The translations under genes were made by a program, and so were the position numbers. From CAYOXX01 sp964408025 (GTDB taxonomy: Bacteria; Acidobacteriota; DATKUA01), in contig CAYOXX010000032.1 of NCBI GenBank assembly GCA_964408025.1, positions 1 through 29,998 on the forward strand: 29,998 bases of DNA. The letters are read 5' to 3'. The notes below the pieces were generated by a model, which worked only from the letters and a program-made list of their open reading frames with translations, did not search any database and had not been told where the DNA came from. Every line of letters begins with the position of its first letter. The stretch's first letter is position 1. Positions 1 to 7,447 of this stretch are shown in pieces.

Positions 1-701
1 GAGGCGGAGTTCGAGGCGGCGCTGAGGGCGGCGGAGTCCGGGCGCGCGGAGCAGCGGTTGCGGGCGGCGCTGGCGGTGCTGCGCGAGGAATTCACCCGCG
101 TCTCGCGGCGCGTCCCCGCCACATCCGGCAACCGGGCGGCCTTTTTGCGCGACGTCGAGGAGCTGTTGCGCGAGGTGGAGCGGCGCTTCGTCGTCGAGAC
201 CTTCCTGCGGGGCGCCGGCCGGGAGCTGGCCCGGTCGGCCTCGGAGCTCAGGGAGCGCATCGAGGCGCTGCAGGTCCTCAACTCCCACCTCGGCGAGCGC
301 GAGCTCCACCAGCACCTACTCTTTCCGGTGAGCCTGCTCGGCGAGCTCACCGAGGTGCAGGTCAAGCAGTTCATCGCCGGCGGAGACAAGAAGGGCCGCC
401 GCAACCTGACCGCGGTGATCCTGCTGGAGCTGGAATCANNNNNNNNNNATCAATCGGCCGGGTGCGCATAGACGCCCTGCTGCAGGGGCGCACCCTCTAC
501 GTCAACCTCTTCGTAGAGCAGCCGGAAGTCGCGCGGCTGGCCGACGAGCTCTACCCGGAGTTCGCCGAGCGGCTGGAGGCGCGCGGCTTCACCCTGGCGC
601 GCTTCAACAGCAGCGTCGACGCGGGGCGCATCGACAGCTTCCACCATCTCGACGCCGAGATTCTCGGCGGCGAGGAGGGGCTGATCGACCTGCAGGTATG
701 A
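1..701 (+). CDS. FliK-like flagellar hook-length control family protein (5' partial, broken by gap)
   Basis: The reading frame is open from base 1, so the start lies outside the window. The first part is Glu/Arg/Leu-rich helix. The C-terminal part matches the conserved domain of FliK-like proteins: a stretch ending in LLFPVSLLGE and VQVKQFI, then AVILLELES, and after the gap SIGRVRIDALLQGRTLYVN. That is the usual 'LxLxxxxLGRVxVxL' strand pattern followed by a helix (RLADELYPEFAERLEARGF). The two halves are in different frames only because of the N run at 439-448; the protein pattern continues across it. The stop at 699-701 overlaps the next gene's ATG (698), so the two are translationally coupled. 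In Bacillus a comparable ylqG-ylqH pair exists. The family role is in flagellar hook or export control; the exact role here is inferred. Confidence 0.65.
   Translation, partial: GGVRGGAEGGGVRARGAAVAGGAGGAARGIHPRLAARPRHIRQPGGLFARRRGAVARGGAALRRRDLPAGRRPGAGPVGLGAQGAHRGAAGPQLPPRRARAPPAPTLSGEPARRAHRGAGQAVHRRRRQEGPPQPDRGDPAGAGIXXXXSIGRVRIDALLQGRTLYVNLFVEQPEVARLADELYPEFAERLEARGFTLARFNSSVDAGRIDSFHHLDAEILGGEEGLIDLQV
439..448. other. Assembly gap (10 Ns) inside the FliK-like gene
   Basis: Ten Ns separate frame 1 upstream (ending in LELES) from frame 3 downstream (starting SIGRV). Ten bases would not join the frames. By the family spacing (LxLDxxNLGRV) about one residue is missing, so a true gap of 2 nt, or another length of 3n+2, would restore the gene. 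The frameshift is therefore very probably an artefact. Confidence 0.9.
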
Positions 702-1015
702 CGAAAATGGGCGACGAGGGCGAGAAGCGCAAAGAGCGGCTGCGGGCGGCGGCGCTGAGCTACCGTCGCGACAAAGACGCCGCTCCCAGGGTGGTCGCCA
801 AGGGCGCCGGCAAGGTGGCCGAGAACATCATCGCGGTGGCCCGCGAGCACGGCGTGCCGATCACCGAGGATCCCGACCTGGTGGCCATCCTGAGCAAAAT
901 GGATCTGGACGAGCAGATCAGCCCGAAGCTCTACGAGGTAGTGGCCGAGCTGCTCGTCTTCGTCTACTACCTGAAGCAGCGCTGGGAGGCGCAAGAGAAG
1001 GGGACGGAAGGATAG
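698..1015 (+). CDS. FlhB C-terminal-domain-like protein (YlqH/FhlB type)
   Basis: A 105-residue soluble protein corresponding only to the cytoplasmic C-terminal domain of the type III export switch protein FlhB. The diagnostic run is AALSYRRDKDAAPRVVAKG, followed by AREHGVPITEDPDLVAIL and LYEVVAELLVFVYYL, which match the FlhB/YscU tail pattern. The autocleavage NPTH motif and all four FlhB membrane helices are absent, as in stand-alone FlhB-like proteins. It overlaps the FliK-like gene by ATGA, consistent with an operon of substrate-specificity factors. In Salmonella, FhlB-type proteins can substitute for the FlhB C-terminus; whether this copy acts with a full-length FlhB elsewhere cannot be seen here. 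The gene ends 20 nt from the convergent mglA. Confidence 0.8.
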   Translation: MTKMGDEGEKRKERLRAAALSYRRDKDAAPRVVAKGAGKVAENIIAVAREHGVPITEDPDLVAILSKMDLDEQISPKLYEVVAELLVFVYYLKQRWEAQEKGTEG

Positions 1016-1035
1016 GGAAAGGCGCCTGTTTTTAT

Positions 1036-1626
1036 TTACACCAGGCGTTTGCGCAGGTCGACCAGGATCAGCTTGGCGACCGCCTTCAGGCACTGGAAGA
1101 CGCCCTTGCCCTCGGTGGCCACCGCGTCGAAGACCGGTTCCCCTTTCATCACCAGCTTCTTCGCCAGGTAGTCCGCGGGGAGGATGTTTTGCAGGTCCTG
1201 CTTGTTGAGCTGCAGGACGTAGGGGATGCTGTCGAAGTCGTAACCGTGCTCCTTGAGGTTGTCGAGCAGGTTGTCGAGGCTCTCGATGTTGGCGTCCAGG
1301 CGCTCCACCTGGCTGTCGGCCACCTGGACGATGCCGTCGACCCCTTTGAGTATCAGCCTGCGGCTGGCGTTATAGAAGACCTGTCCGGGGACGGTGTAGA
1401 GGTGCAGGCGGGTGCGGAAGCCGCGGATCGGGCCTAGGTCGATCGGCAGGAAGTCGAAGAACAGCGTGCGGTCGGTCTCCGTCGCCAGGCTAATCAGCTT
1501 CCCTTTCTGGTCGGCGGCGGTCCTCTCGTAGATGTACTGCAGGTTGGTGGTCTTGCCGCCCAAGCCCGGCCCGTAGTAGACGATCTTGACGTTGATCTCT
1601 CGCGCTGCGTAGTTGACGTAGGTCAC
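1036..1626 (-). CDS. mglA: MglA, Ras-like polarity GTPase
   Basis: A 196-residue small GTPase that sets cell polarity and the direction of gliding or type IV pilus motility when GTP-bound. Visible motifs are the P-loop GPGLGGKTTN (residues 19-28), the MglA-type switch TVPGQ (78-82; Pro replaces the usual Ala/Gly seen in Ras) and the NKQD base-specificity motif (141-144). The N-terminus reads MTYVNYAAREINVKIVYYG, very close to Myxococcus-type MglA, which supports the GTG start at 1626. The gene lies 38 nt downstream of mglB, its GTPase-activating partner, so the two form an mglBA operon. The length is the family norm. The Walker-B-side strand reads GIVQVADSQ rather than the more common VVFVADSQ, a small divergence. 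Confidence 0.95.
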   Translation of the reverse strand: MTYVNYAAREINVKIVYYGPGLGGKTTNLQYIYERTAADQKGKLISLATETDRTLFFDFLPIDLGPIRGFRTRLHLYTVPGQVFYNASRRLILKGVDGIVQVADSQVERLDANIESLDNLLDNLKEHGYDFDSIPYVLQLNKQDLQNILPADYLAKKLVMKGEPVFDAVATEGKGVFQCLKAVAKLILVDLRKRLV

Positions 1627-1664
1627 TGCTCCGCTCTCTTAAGCTCTCGAAGTCCGCTGCTTGC

Positions 1665-2165
1665 TCATTTAAAGAGGTCCTCGATGTCCTTGTCGGTGAT
1701 CTCCGAAAGGGATACACGCTTCTGGGTGGTCTCCACCTGCTGCCTGCGCTGCTGCTCGCGCTCGATTGCCCGGGCCAGGACCGCTTCCAGCTCCCCCGTC
1801 GCCCTCTTCACCCGCAGCCGCACGAGGCCCACCGAGGTGTTGTTGTCGAAGATGACCACCAGAATAGCCTTCTCCCCGACGATCGAGATGTGGATGTTGT
1901 CGCGCGCGCCCTCGTGGAAGAGGATTGTGAATCCCTTTTCGCCGAGTAGCTGTGCGAGGCTGTCGGTGGCGGCCACGTTCCCGGCCGTCAGCGTGGCCAG
2001 CGAGATGGTGTCGATGTTGCTGTAGTCGCCGGCCGCCATCAGCTGCTGCCCGTTCTTGTCGATCAGGAATACCGCTTTGGATTCGCTGGCGCGGCAGAGG
2101 CGCAGCATCGCCTGCTGCAGCTCGCGGTGATCCTCCTCGAGCAGAACCAGATCGAGAGCGGGCAT
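1665..2165 (-). CDS. mglB: MglB, Roadblock/LC7 GTPase-activating protein
   Basis: A 166-residue Roadblock/LC7 protein, the GAP for MglA. Diagnostic stretches are KAVFLIDKNGQQLMAAGD, NIDTISLATLTAGNVAATD, FHEGARDNIHISIVG and VVIFDNNTSVGLVRLRVKRA, and an acidic tail ending SEITDKDIEDLFK, all characteristic of MglB. The ATG at 2165 is chosen because the translation then begins MPALDLVLLEEDH, like other MglBs. A longer frame from a TTG at 2216 would start inside the predicted promoter. It is the first gene of the mglB-mglA pair, with 38 nt before mglA. Confidence 0.93.
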   Translation of the reverse strand: MPALDLVLLEEDHRELQQAMLRLCRASESKAVFLIDKNGQQLMAAGDYSNIDTISLATLTAGNVAATDSLAQLLGEKGFTILFHEGARDNIHISIVGEKAILVVIFDNNTSVGLVRLRVKRATGELEAVLARAIEREQQRRQQVETTQKRVSLSEITDKDIEDLFK

Positions 2166-2206
2166 CGCGGTCAATCCACTGGGTAGCGGCGCCAATCGCC
2201 ACACTG

Positions 2207-2235
2207 ATGCTAGCAAGAAGTTACTGAGCTTTCAA
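2207..2235 (-). promoter_or_regulatory. Predicted sigma70-type promoter of mglBA
   Basis: On the minus strand TTGAAA (2235-2230), a 17-nt spacer and TAGCAT (2212-2207), with TGC directly before the -10 (extended -10). The predicted start of transcription lies near 2200, giving a leader of about 35 nt before the mglB ATG at 2165. This implies mglBA can be expressed independently of the upstream coiled-coil genes. Confidence 0.6.
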
Positions 2236-2257
2236 GCCTTAGGCGCATTCTCGGAAT

Positions 2258-3286
2258 TCAGAGTATCACGATCAGGGTCGCTATCGCCGCCGCCAGGAAA
2301 GCGGAAGCCAGCATGCCGGCGCCGCAGAGGAGGGCGTAAAAGGCGACCGCCGCGTCGGGATCGAGGAGATTGAGGAGGTTCGTTTCGGAGCGGATGGCGG
2401 CTTGGAGGCTCTCGACGGTGGACGCAGACAGGTCGAGCGCCGCGAAGAGCCCCGCCAGCTCCGGTTCGTCGGACCTGTTGGCCAGCAGCTCTTCGCCCAG
2501 CCCGGCGAGTAGCTCGTCCCTCTGCAGGCGGAGCGGTTCGATGGCGCGCTCCATCTCGGTCGCCGTGGTCCGCAGGCGCCGCTCCAGCTCCCGTAGCCGT
2601 TCCCTCAGGTCGCGCCCTCTCGCACCCGCCTCGTCGAGCTCAGCGCGGGCTGAGGCGGATGCCTCTTGCAGCGGCGACAGCGCCAGTCGGTTTTCGTCGA
2701 GCTGGCGCTCGGACGCCGTTATCCGCCGGCGGGCCTCCTTGAGGCGGGTACGCAGAGAGGCGGCCGCGGCTTCGAGCTCTGCGGCGCTCGCCTTTAGCTC
2801 CTCGGGTACCGCTCCCTCCAGCGCCAGCTCTTTCCGCCGACGCTTGTTTAGATCGAGGTCATCCCTGAGGGAGTCGCGCGCCCTCTCTGCCCTGGCCAGG
2901 TCCCGTTCGGCCTCCGCGACGGTGCGGGCGTGACGGTTGAGGCTGTGGCGCAGTGCATCTAGTTCGGCGCGTAGTTTCCCACGCAGTTCCTCTTCGTCGC
3001 GGACCGACCGTGCCGTCTCCGCCTTCTCGCTCTCCTGCTTCTTGAGTTCGCGGCGGAATTTTCCCTCCTGCCGTGTAATTCGCCGCTGCAGCTTCTCCAG
3101 CTCGACGCCGGAGGCGGCCTCTCCGCAGGTGGGGACCCGCAGCTCCCAGGCCCGGCTGCCGAGCCGGCGCAGGAGCCGCCCCCGCCGTCGCGTTTCGGTC
3201 TGCATCCGCGCCCTCAGCGAGGCCCTGCGCAGCGTGCGGCGCATGTGCTCGGGGCCGTCGGATAGGATCTCTTTGAAGTCCGGCAT
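2258..3286 (-). CDS. Tail-anchored coiled-coil protein, copy 2
   Basis: I do not recognise a named family. The 342 residues consist of a basic N-terminus (many Arg, residues 1-45), a long heptad-rich Glu/Arg/Leu coiled coil (about 60-265) with a GLGEELLANR stretch near its end, and one strongly hydrophobic segment (about 312-342, VAFYALLCGAGMLASAFL onward) running to the last residue. There is no signal peptide, so it is probably C-tail-anchored with the coiled coil in the cytoplasm. The ATG at 3286 has GGAG about 7 nt upstream. It is a paralogue of the gene at 3344-4351 (57 nt away): same length, same order of parts, and similar 'LGxxAW' and 'LGEEL' positions. It lies just upstream of mglBA on the same strand, which makes a polarity or motility link possible but unproven. 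Confidence 0.75.
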   Translation of the reverse strand: MPDFKEILSDGPEHMRRTLRRASLRARMQTETRRRGRLLRRLGSRAWELRVPTCGEAASGVELEKLQRRITRQEGKFRRELKKQESEKAETARSVRDEEELRGKLRAELDALRHSLNRHARTVAEAERDLARAERARDSLRDDLDLNKRRRKELALEGAVPEELKASAAELEAAAASLRTRLKEARRRITASERQLDENRLALSPLQEASASARAELDEAGARGRDLRERLRELERRLRTTATEMERAIEPLRLQRDELLAGLGEELLANRSDEPELAGLFAALDLSASTVESLQAAIRSETNLLNLLDPDAAVAFYALLCGAGMLASAFLAAAIATLIVIL

Positions 3287-3343
3287 CGTTACACTCCACC
3301 TCCGCCTTTCACCCTCCGCAACCCGCCGGCGCGGTGGCTGCCA

Positions 3344-4351
3344 CTACCACACCGCGAATAGCATAGCCGTAGCTGCTCCCGCCAGTGCCAGCCCGGCGAC
3401 GGCGAGCAGGGTCCAGAACCATCGCAGGGCGACGGTGTCCACGGCGCTCGCGTCGGCCGCCGCATCGCCCAGCTCGGAATTCAAGTCGCGCAGCTCTGCG
3501 AGCTGGTTGTCCAGCGCGGCGTAGTGCAGGGCGAGGTCTTCGTGCACCGCGCGGCGGCCGTTTAGCTCCTCGCCCAGTTGATAGAAAAGCGGCTCGAAGG
3601 CGCCGTTGAGGGCGCTGAGGTTTCGCTCGCAGGCCAGCAGCTTCGCCTCGGCTGCACCGCGCTCGACGCGCAGCGCTCGCAGCTCCCTCTCGGCCTCCCT
3701 TTTCAGCGCGGCCAGCCGCTCCCCGTACTCAGCCGTTTCCCGCCGCACCTTTCCCAGCTTCGGCTGCGATTCCGCAATCTTTGCCTCGATTTCGCCCAGC
3801 CGCGCCTCGGCCTCCTCGGCGTCGCGGCGGCGGCGCTTCAGGTCGCTGCGCATTCGCGCTCGCGACGCCGGCGCCTCCTGCTGCTCCGCCGACGAGTTGA
3901 TCTTCTCCGCCAGGCGGGCCTCGCTTTCCCTCAGCATGGGTATCAGGTTCTCGATGCGCGAGCGGTCGCGCTCCAGGCGCTGCAGATCGCTTGCGAGGCG
4001 GCGTTCGTTTCTGAGCGCCAGTCGGTGTGGCCGCGCCCCCTCCTCGATATCGGCGGCGTAGCGCCGCTCCGCCTCGTTTTGCTTACGCCTGCTTTCCTCG
4101 AGCGCCTTAGAGGCCACCGCCAGCGCCGCTTGCTCTTCGCCGACGCCTCGGTCCAGCTTGTGGAGTTCCGCCGCGGTGCCGCTGTACTCTTCGCCGACGG
4201 CTCCGGCCGACCAAGCGGCCTGACCGAGGGCGCTCAGGAGGGAGGGACGCTGCCCGCGCAGAGCGGCGATCCTTTTCTTCAGCTCGCGCCAGCGCCTCCT
4301 GGAGCCGATCCGTCCGATGCCGGCTTGCCAGATTTTCGCCAGGGACGGCAT
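3344..4351 (-). CDS. Tail-anchored coiled-coil protein, copy 1
   Basis: A 335-residue protein of no recognised family. It has a basic N-terminus (residues 1-35), an N-terminal patch with LLSALGQAAWSAG, a long coiled coil rich in Ala/Glu/Arg/Leu (about 60-265), a LFYQLGEELNGRR motif, and a single C-terminal hydrophobic segment (WFWTLLAVAGLALAGAATAM) ending two to three residues before the stop. This is a tail-anchor arrangement. The start at 4351 is supported by GGGGAG 6-7 nt upstream. It is first in a run of four same-strand genes (copy 1, copy 2, mglB, mglA). The tandem paralogues may form a hetero-oligomer, an inference from architecture only. Confidence 0.75.
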   Translation of the reverse strand: MPSLAKIWQAGIGRIGSRRRWRELKKRIAALRGQRPSLLSALGQAAWSAGAVGEEYSGTAAELHKLDRGVGEEQAALAVASKALEESRRKQNEAERRYAADIEEGARPHRLALRNERRLASDLQRLERDRSRIENLIPMLRESEARLAEKINSSAEQQEAPASRARMRSDLKRRRRDAEEAEARLGEIEAKIAESQPKLGKVRRETAEYGERLAALKREAERELRALRVERGAAEAKLLACERNLSALNGAFEPLFYQLGEELNGRRAVHEDLALHYAALDNQLAELRDLNSELGDAAADASAVDTVALRWFWTLLAVAGLALAGAATAMLFAVW

Positions 4352-4379
4352 GTCGAGCTCCCCGCTTGCGGACGCGGAC

Positions 4380-4409
4380 AGTATGGACCTTTGCGGCCGC
4401 GGGCGTCAA
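4380..4409 (-). promoter_or_regulatory. Predicted promoter of the coiled-coil gene pair
   Basis: On the minus strand TTGACG (4409-4404), an 18-nt spacer and CATACT (4385-4380). Transcription would start about 22 nt before the ATG at 4351, leaving room for the GGGGAG ribosome site. Confidence 0.5.
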
Positions 4410-4421
4410 CGGAACCGACAG

Positions 4422-4452
4422 CGAACGCCGTCGGCAGCCTCAGCGGCGTTCG
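4422..4452. repeat. Perfect 9-bp inverted repeat between divergent genes
   Basis: CGAACGCCG (4422-4430) and CGGCGTTCG (4444-4452) are exact reverse complements separated by 13 nt. It sits in the 191-nt space between the divergent coiled-coil and M28 peptidase genes, just upstream of the predicted -35 of the former. It could be an operator or an RNA hairpin; there is no T-run, so it is not an obvious terminator. Confidence 0.5.
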
Positions 4453-4499
4453 ACGCGAGGCCCGCCCCCCGCCTCCCCATATCCAACGACGCCGCCCTT

Positions 4500-4508
4500 T
4501 GTTAGAGT
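4500..4508 (+). promoter_or_regulatory. Extended -10 element (TGTTAGAGT) before the M28 peptidase
   Basis: The form TGN-TAGANT recurs before other genes of this window (28989-28997 plus strand; 28918-28910 minus strand). No good -35 is visible. The predicted leader is about 30 nt and carries GGAGGTGA. Confidence 0.45.
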
Positions 4509-4542
4509 GTCTCCGAACAGACAGGGACGGAGGTGACCCGTG

Positions 4543-6135
4543 ATGCTAGCTTTCGCCGTTGCGGCGGCGCTTTTCAGCTTGCTGCCGCGCACCGACGATC
4601 TCCTCGGCACGGCAGCTGGCGTGACGCGCGAGGAGGTCGCAGCCCACATCCGCTTTCTCAGCGACGACCTGCTGGAGGGGAGGGGCATCGGGGCGCGCGG
4701 CGGCGCCCTGGCCGAGCGCTATGTCGAGGCGATGTTTCGGATCTTCGGCCTCGAGCCGGCCTTCGGCGACTCCTACCTGCAGCCCCTCGCCCTGCGTGGC
4801 GTGGACCCCGACGACGGCATGACGCTGGAGTTGAGCGGCGCCGGGGGCACGGTGGCGCTGGAGTACGGGGAGGATTTCGTCGCCGTCTGTCCATTCCCGG
4901 CCGAGGAGCACCGGTTCGAGTCGGAGCTGCTCTACCTCGGCTACGGCATCGCCTCGGAGCGCTGGGGCTGGGACGACTACAAGGACGTCGACGTGCGCGG
5001 TAGGGTTCTGGTGATGCACGTAAACGAGCCGCGGCCGGACCTTCCGGAGCTGTTCGAGGGCCGGGCGCTGACCTACTTCGGCCGCTGGACCTACAAGTTC
5101 CGCGAGGCGGCCCGGCGCGGCGCCGCCGGCGTCCTGTTGATCCACTCGACCGCGGACGCCGGCTATGACTGGACCGTGGTGCGCAACTCCTGGGGCGGCG
5201 AGGCGATATTCGACCCCGACGCTCCGGACGTGCTGCCGCTGCAGGGCTGGATCGGCGGCGGCGCGGCCGAGAGGCTCTTCGGCCTCGCCGGGCTCGATCC
5301 CGAGGGCCTGCGCGCGGCGGCCCAGGAGCGCTCCTTCAGGCCCGTTCCTCTCGGCGTGGTGGTCCGCTTCGCCGCACGCAATTCCTATCGTGACGTCTCC
5401 GTTAATAACGTCGCGGGCGTCGTGCGCGGCGGCGGGACGGGAGCCGGGGCGATCGTGGTAAGCGCCCACCTCGACCACCTCGGCAGGGGGAACGCCGTCG
5501 ACGGCGACGACATCTACAACGGAGCCATCGATAACGGCTCCGCCGTGGCGACGCTGCTGGCGCTGGCGCGCGTCTTCGGCGCCCACCCGGGCGCCCTGGA
5601 CTGCGACGTGGTCTTTCTCGCCTGCGCGGCCGAGGAGGAGGGTCTGATCGGGTCGTCGTACTTCGCGCGCCACCCGCACCTGCCGGGCGGGAGGATCGTC
5701 GCCAACGTCAACTTCGAGATGACCAACGTCTGGGGGGAGACCTCCGACCTGCTGGCTATCGGCGCGCGCCATTCCGACCTGGGCGACCTGATCGCCGGCT
5801 TAGCGGAGCGCCACGGCATGACCGTATCGCCCGACCAGGCGCCAGAGCAGGGTTACTTCTACCGCTCCGACCAGTTCAGCTTCGCTCGCGCCGGCATCCC
5901 AGCCGTTTGGTTCGACTGCGGCGAGACGGTGGTCGGCCGCCCGCCCGGCTGGGGCAGCGAGCGGCGGCGGCAGTACCGCGCCCGCAGCTACCACCGCCCC
6001 TCCGACCATTTCGATCCCGAATGGGAGCTGGCCGGCACGCGGCAGCTGATCCGCCTGGCGACGGAGCTGCTGATCGAGATCGACCGCAGCGCCGAGAGCC
6101 TCGGTTGGAAGCCGGATTCGCCGTTCGGACGCTAA
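4543..6135 (+). CDS. Secreted M28-family zinc metallopeptidase with PA-like insert
   Basis: A 530-residue peptidase, probably an aminopeptidase. A short hydrophobic N-terminus (MLAFAVAAALFSLL) acts as signal or anchor. An N-terminal 'HIRFLSDDLLEGRG' segment and a PA-like region with VLLIHSTADAG precede the catalytic domain. Metal and catalytic residues are SAHLDHLG (His309, Asp311), GAIDNGS (Asp330), AEEEGLIGS (Glu364/Glu365) and RPSDHFD with the preceding His484. The position usually held by a metal-binding Asp in 'LDM' reads FEM (Glu392). The ATG at 4543 is preferred over the overlapping GTG at 4540 because GGAGGTGA then sits 6 nt upstream. It is followed at 92 nt by the GlmU-like gene with its own promoter, so it is probably monocistronic. 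Confidence 0.9.
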   Translation: MLAFAVAAALFSLLPRTDDLLGTAAGVTREEVAAHIRFLSDDLLEGRGIGARGGALAERYVEAMFRIFGLEPAFGDSYLQPLALRGVDPDDGMTLELSGAGGTVALEYGEDFVAVCPFPAEEHRFESELLYLGYGIASERWGWDDYKDVDVRGRVLVMHVNEPRPDLPELFEGRALTYFGRWTYKFREAARRGAAGVLLIHSTADAGYDWTVVRNSWGGEAIFDPDAPDVLPLQGWIGGGAAERLFGLAGLDPEGLRAAAQERSFRPVPLGVVVRFAARNSYRDVSVNNVAGVVRGGGTGAGAIVVSAHLDHLGRGNAVDGDDIYNGAIDNGSAVATLLALARVFGAHPGALDCDVVFLACAAEEEGLIGSSYFARHPHLPGGRIVANVNFEMTNVWGETSDLLAIGARHSDLGDLIAGLAERHGMTVSPDQAPEQGYFYRSDQFSFARAGIPAVWFDCGETVVGRPPGWGSERRRQYRARSYHRPSDHFDPEWELAGTRQLIRLATELLIEIDRSAESLGWKPDSPFGR

Positions 6136-6167
6136 GCGGATGACTTCGGCGACGATTTTGCGGAGTC

Positions 6168-6196
6168 TTGCGGCGCGGGAGGGCGTGTTCTAGACT
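6168..6196 (+). promoter_or_regulatory. Predicted promoter of the glmU-like/glmS operon
   Basis: TTGCGG (6168-6173), a 17-nt spacer and TAGACT (6191-6196). Transcription would start near 6203, with a short leader carrying GGGAGGG before the ATG at 6228. Confidence 0.5.
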
Positions 6197-6227
6197 CCTT
6201 ATATAACTCTAGCGAACGGGAGGGCCG

Positions 6228-7445
6228 ATGAAAGCGCTGCTGCTGACGGGCGGGCAAGCCAGCCGCCTCCATCCGTTCACCATCACGCGGCCGAAGCCGA
6301 TGCTGCCGATCGCCAACAGGCCGATCCTGGAGCGCAATCTGCTGCAGCTCGGAGAGGCGGGCGTGACTTCGGTCGTCATCGTCACGGACGAGGGCGTGGG
6401 CGGGGAGCAGATCCGCTCCCACCTGGGCGACGGCTCGGCCCTTGGTTTGAGCGTCGAGTACATCCACAAGACCGCCGGCTCCATCGGCGCGGCGGTGGTC
6501 GCCGCCCGCGGGAAGTTTGTGCCGGGCCAGTACTTCATGCTCGTCTACGCCGACGTCCTGACCACCGACAACATCTTCAGCGGCTCGCTCTCGGTCTTCA
6601 ACCGCCTGCGGGCGCCGATCGCCGGCGTCTGCCTGACCGGGGAGTCGACCAGCCTCTACGGCAACGTTTACCTGGACGGCGAGATGCGGATCACGCGGAT
6701 CGTCGAGAAGCCGAAGGAGCCGGGTCTGGGCAACTACGTGCTGGGCGGCGTCTTCATGATGCCCTACGACCTGTTCGAGCTGCTGGAGGAGTCCGGGGAG
6801 AAGATACTGGCGGCTCTGGAGAAGCTGATCGAGCGCTACGGCGTCTACGCCGCCATTTGGGAGAAGGAGTGGATCGACATCAACTACCCCTGGTCGATCC
6901 TCGAGGCCAACAGGATGGTTATGGACACCTGGAGCGACTCCCGCATCGCCCGCGACGTAGACGTCGCCGACGGCGTCCGAATCCACGGCCCGGTGGCCAT
7001 CGAGGGCGGCGTGCGCATCCGCGAGGGGGCGGTGATCCGCGGCCCGGTGATCATCGGCCGGGACTCCTTCATCGGCAACAACGCCCTCATCCGGGAGTAC
7101 ACCGCCCTCGGCCCCGGCAGCGTCGTCGGCTTCAGCACCGAACTGAAGAACTGCATAATTTTCGCCGGGGCCTCGATAGGCCGCATCTCCTACATCGGCG
7201 ATTCGGTGGTCGGCGAGCGGGCGAAGATCGGCAGCTGCACGATGACCATCAACGTCCGGGTCGGAGGCGGCAGCATCTGGGTGCCGGTGCGCGGCGAGCT
7301 GCAGGACAGCGGCTTGGCGAAGCTCGGCGCCTTCATCGGCGACGGCGCCAACATCGGCGCCTCCAACACCATCCAGGCCGGGGCCGTCATCGACGGCGGT
7401 GCCGTCATCGGCGACCACTTCACCGTCGACCGCGGGGGGGGTTGA
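6228..7445 (+). CDS. GlmU-like sugar-1-phosphate nucleotidyltransferase with left-handed beta-helix
   Basis: A 405-residue two-domain protein. The N-terminal Rossmann-like nucleotidyltransferase carries LLLTGGQASRLHPFT...RPKPMLPIANRP and the VEKP and WIDINYPW motifs; the C-terminal left-handed beta-helix (about 245-405) is built of hexapeptides such as IHGPVAIEGGVRI. The order matches archaeal-type bifunctional GlmU (UDP-GlcNAc pyrophosphorylase/GlcN-1-P acetyltransferase), and its immediate partner is glmS. In the acetyltransferase half the motif that in E. coli GlmU reads H-L-T-Y is R319-I-S-Y322, so the catalytic His is Arg. The later Asn (N342) is kept, but the Lys six residues on is Gly348. 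Acetyl transfer may therefore be lost or altered, and other NDP-sugar activities are possible. GGGAGGG precedes the ATG. Confidence 0.82.
   Translation: MKALLLTGGQASRLHPFTITRPKPMLPIANRPILERNLLQLGEAGVTSVVIVTDEGVGGEQIRSHLGDGSALGLSVEYIHKTAGSIGAAVVAARGKFVPGQYFMLVYADVLTTDNIFSGSLSVFNRLRAPIAGVCLTGESTSLYGNVYLDGEMRITRIVEKPKEPGLGNYVLGGVFMMPYDLFELLEESGEKILAALEKLIERYGVYAAIWEKEWIDINYPWSILEANRMVMDTWSDSRIARDVDVADGVRIHGPVAIEGGVRIREGAVIRGPVIIGRDSFIGNNALIREYTALGPGSVVGFSTELKNCIIFAGASIGRISYIGDSVVGERAKIGSCTMTINVRVGGGSIWVPVRGELQDSGLAKLGAFIGDGANIGASNTIQAGAVIDGGAVIGDHFTVDRGGG
7434..7441 (+). repeat. G8 homopolymer at the glmU-like/glmS junction
   Basis: Eight consecutive Gs span the last codons of the GlmU-like gene (…Arg-Gly-Gly-Gly-stop). 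They also serve as the only purine-rich site before the glmS ATG at 7448. Gain of one G would remove the stop and read straight into glmS in its own frame. Confidence 0.7.
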
Positions 7446-7447
7446 CT

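Noticed and set aside
1016..1060. Bidirectional terminator between the FlhB-like gene and mglA
   Set aside because: CGCCTG/CAGGCG arms flank a T-rich 13-nt loop, but the stem reaches into the mglA coding end and the layout is not a clear intrinsic terminator.
4546..5772. Long open frame on the minus strand opposite the M28 peptidase
   Set aside because: It is antisense to a gene with complete catalytic motifs and its translation (Arg/Val/Asp-rich) shows no domain. Similar long antisense frames opposite the GlmU-like, mttB and HD genes are GC-rich shadows.
6857..7447. Open frame running from inside the GlmU-like gene into glmS
   Set aside because: The upstream part is low-complexity Arg/Gly/His with no homology. 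The real glmS start is the ATG at 7448 giving N-terminal Cys2.
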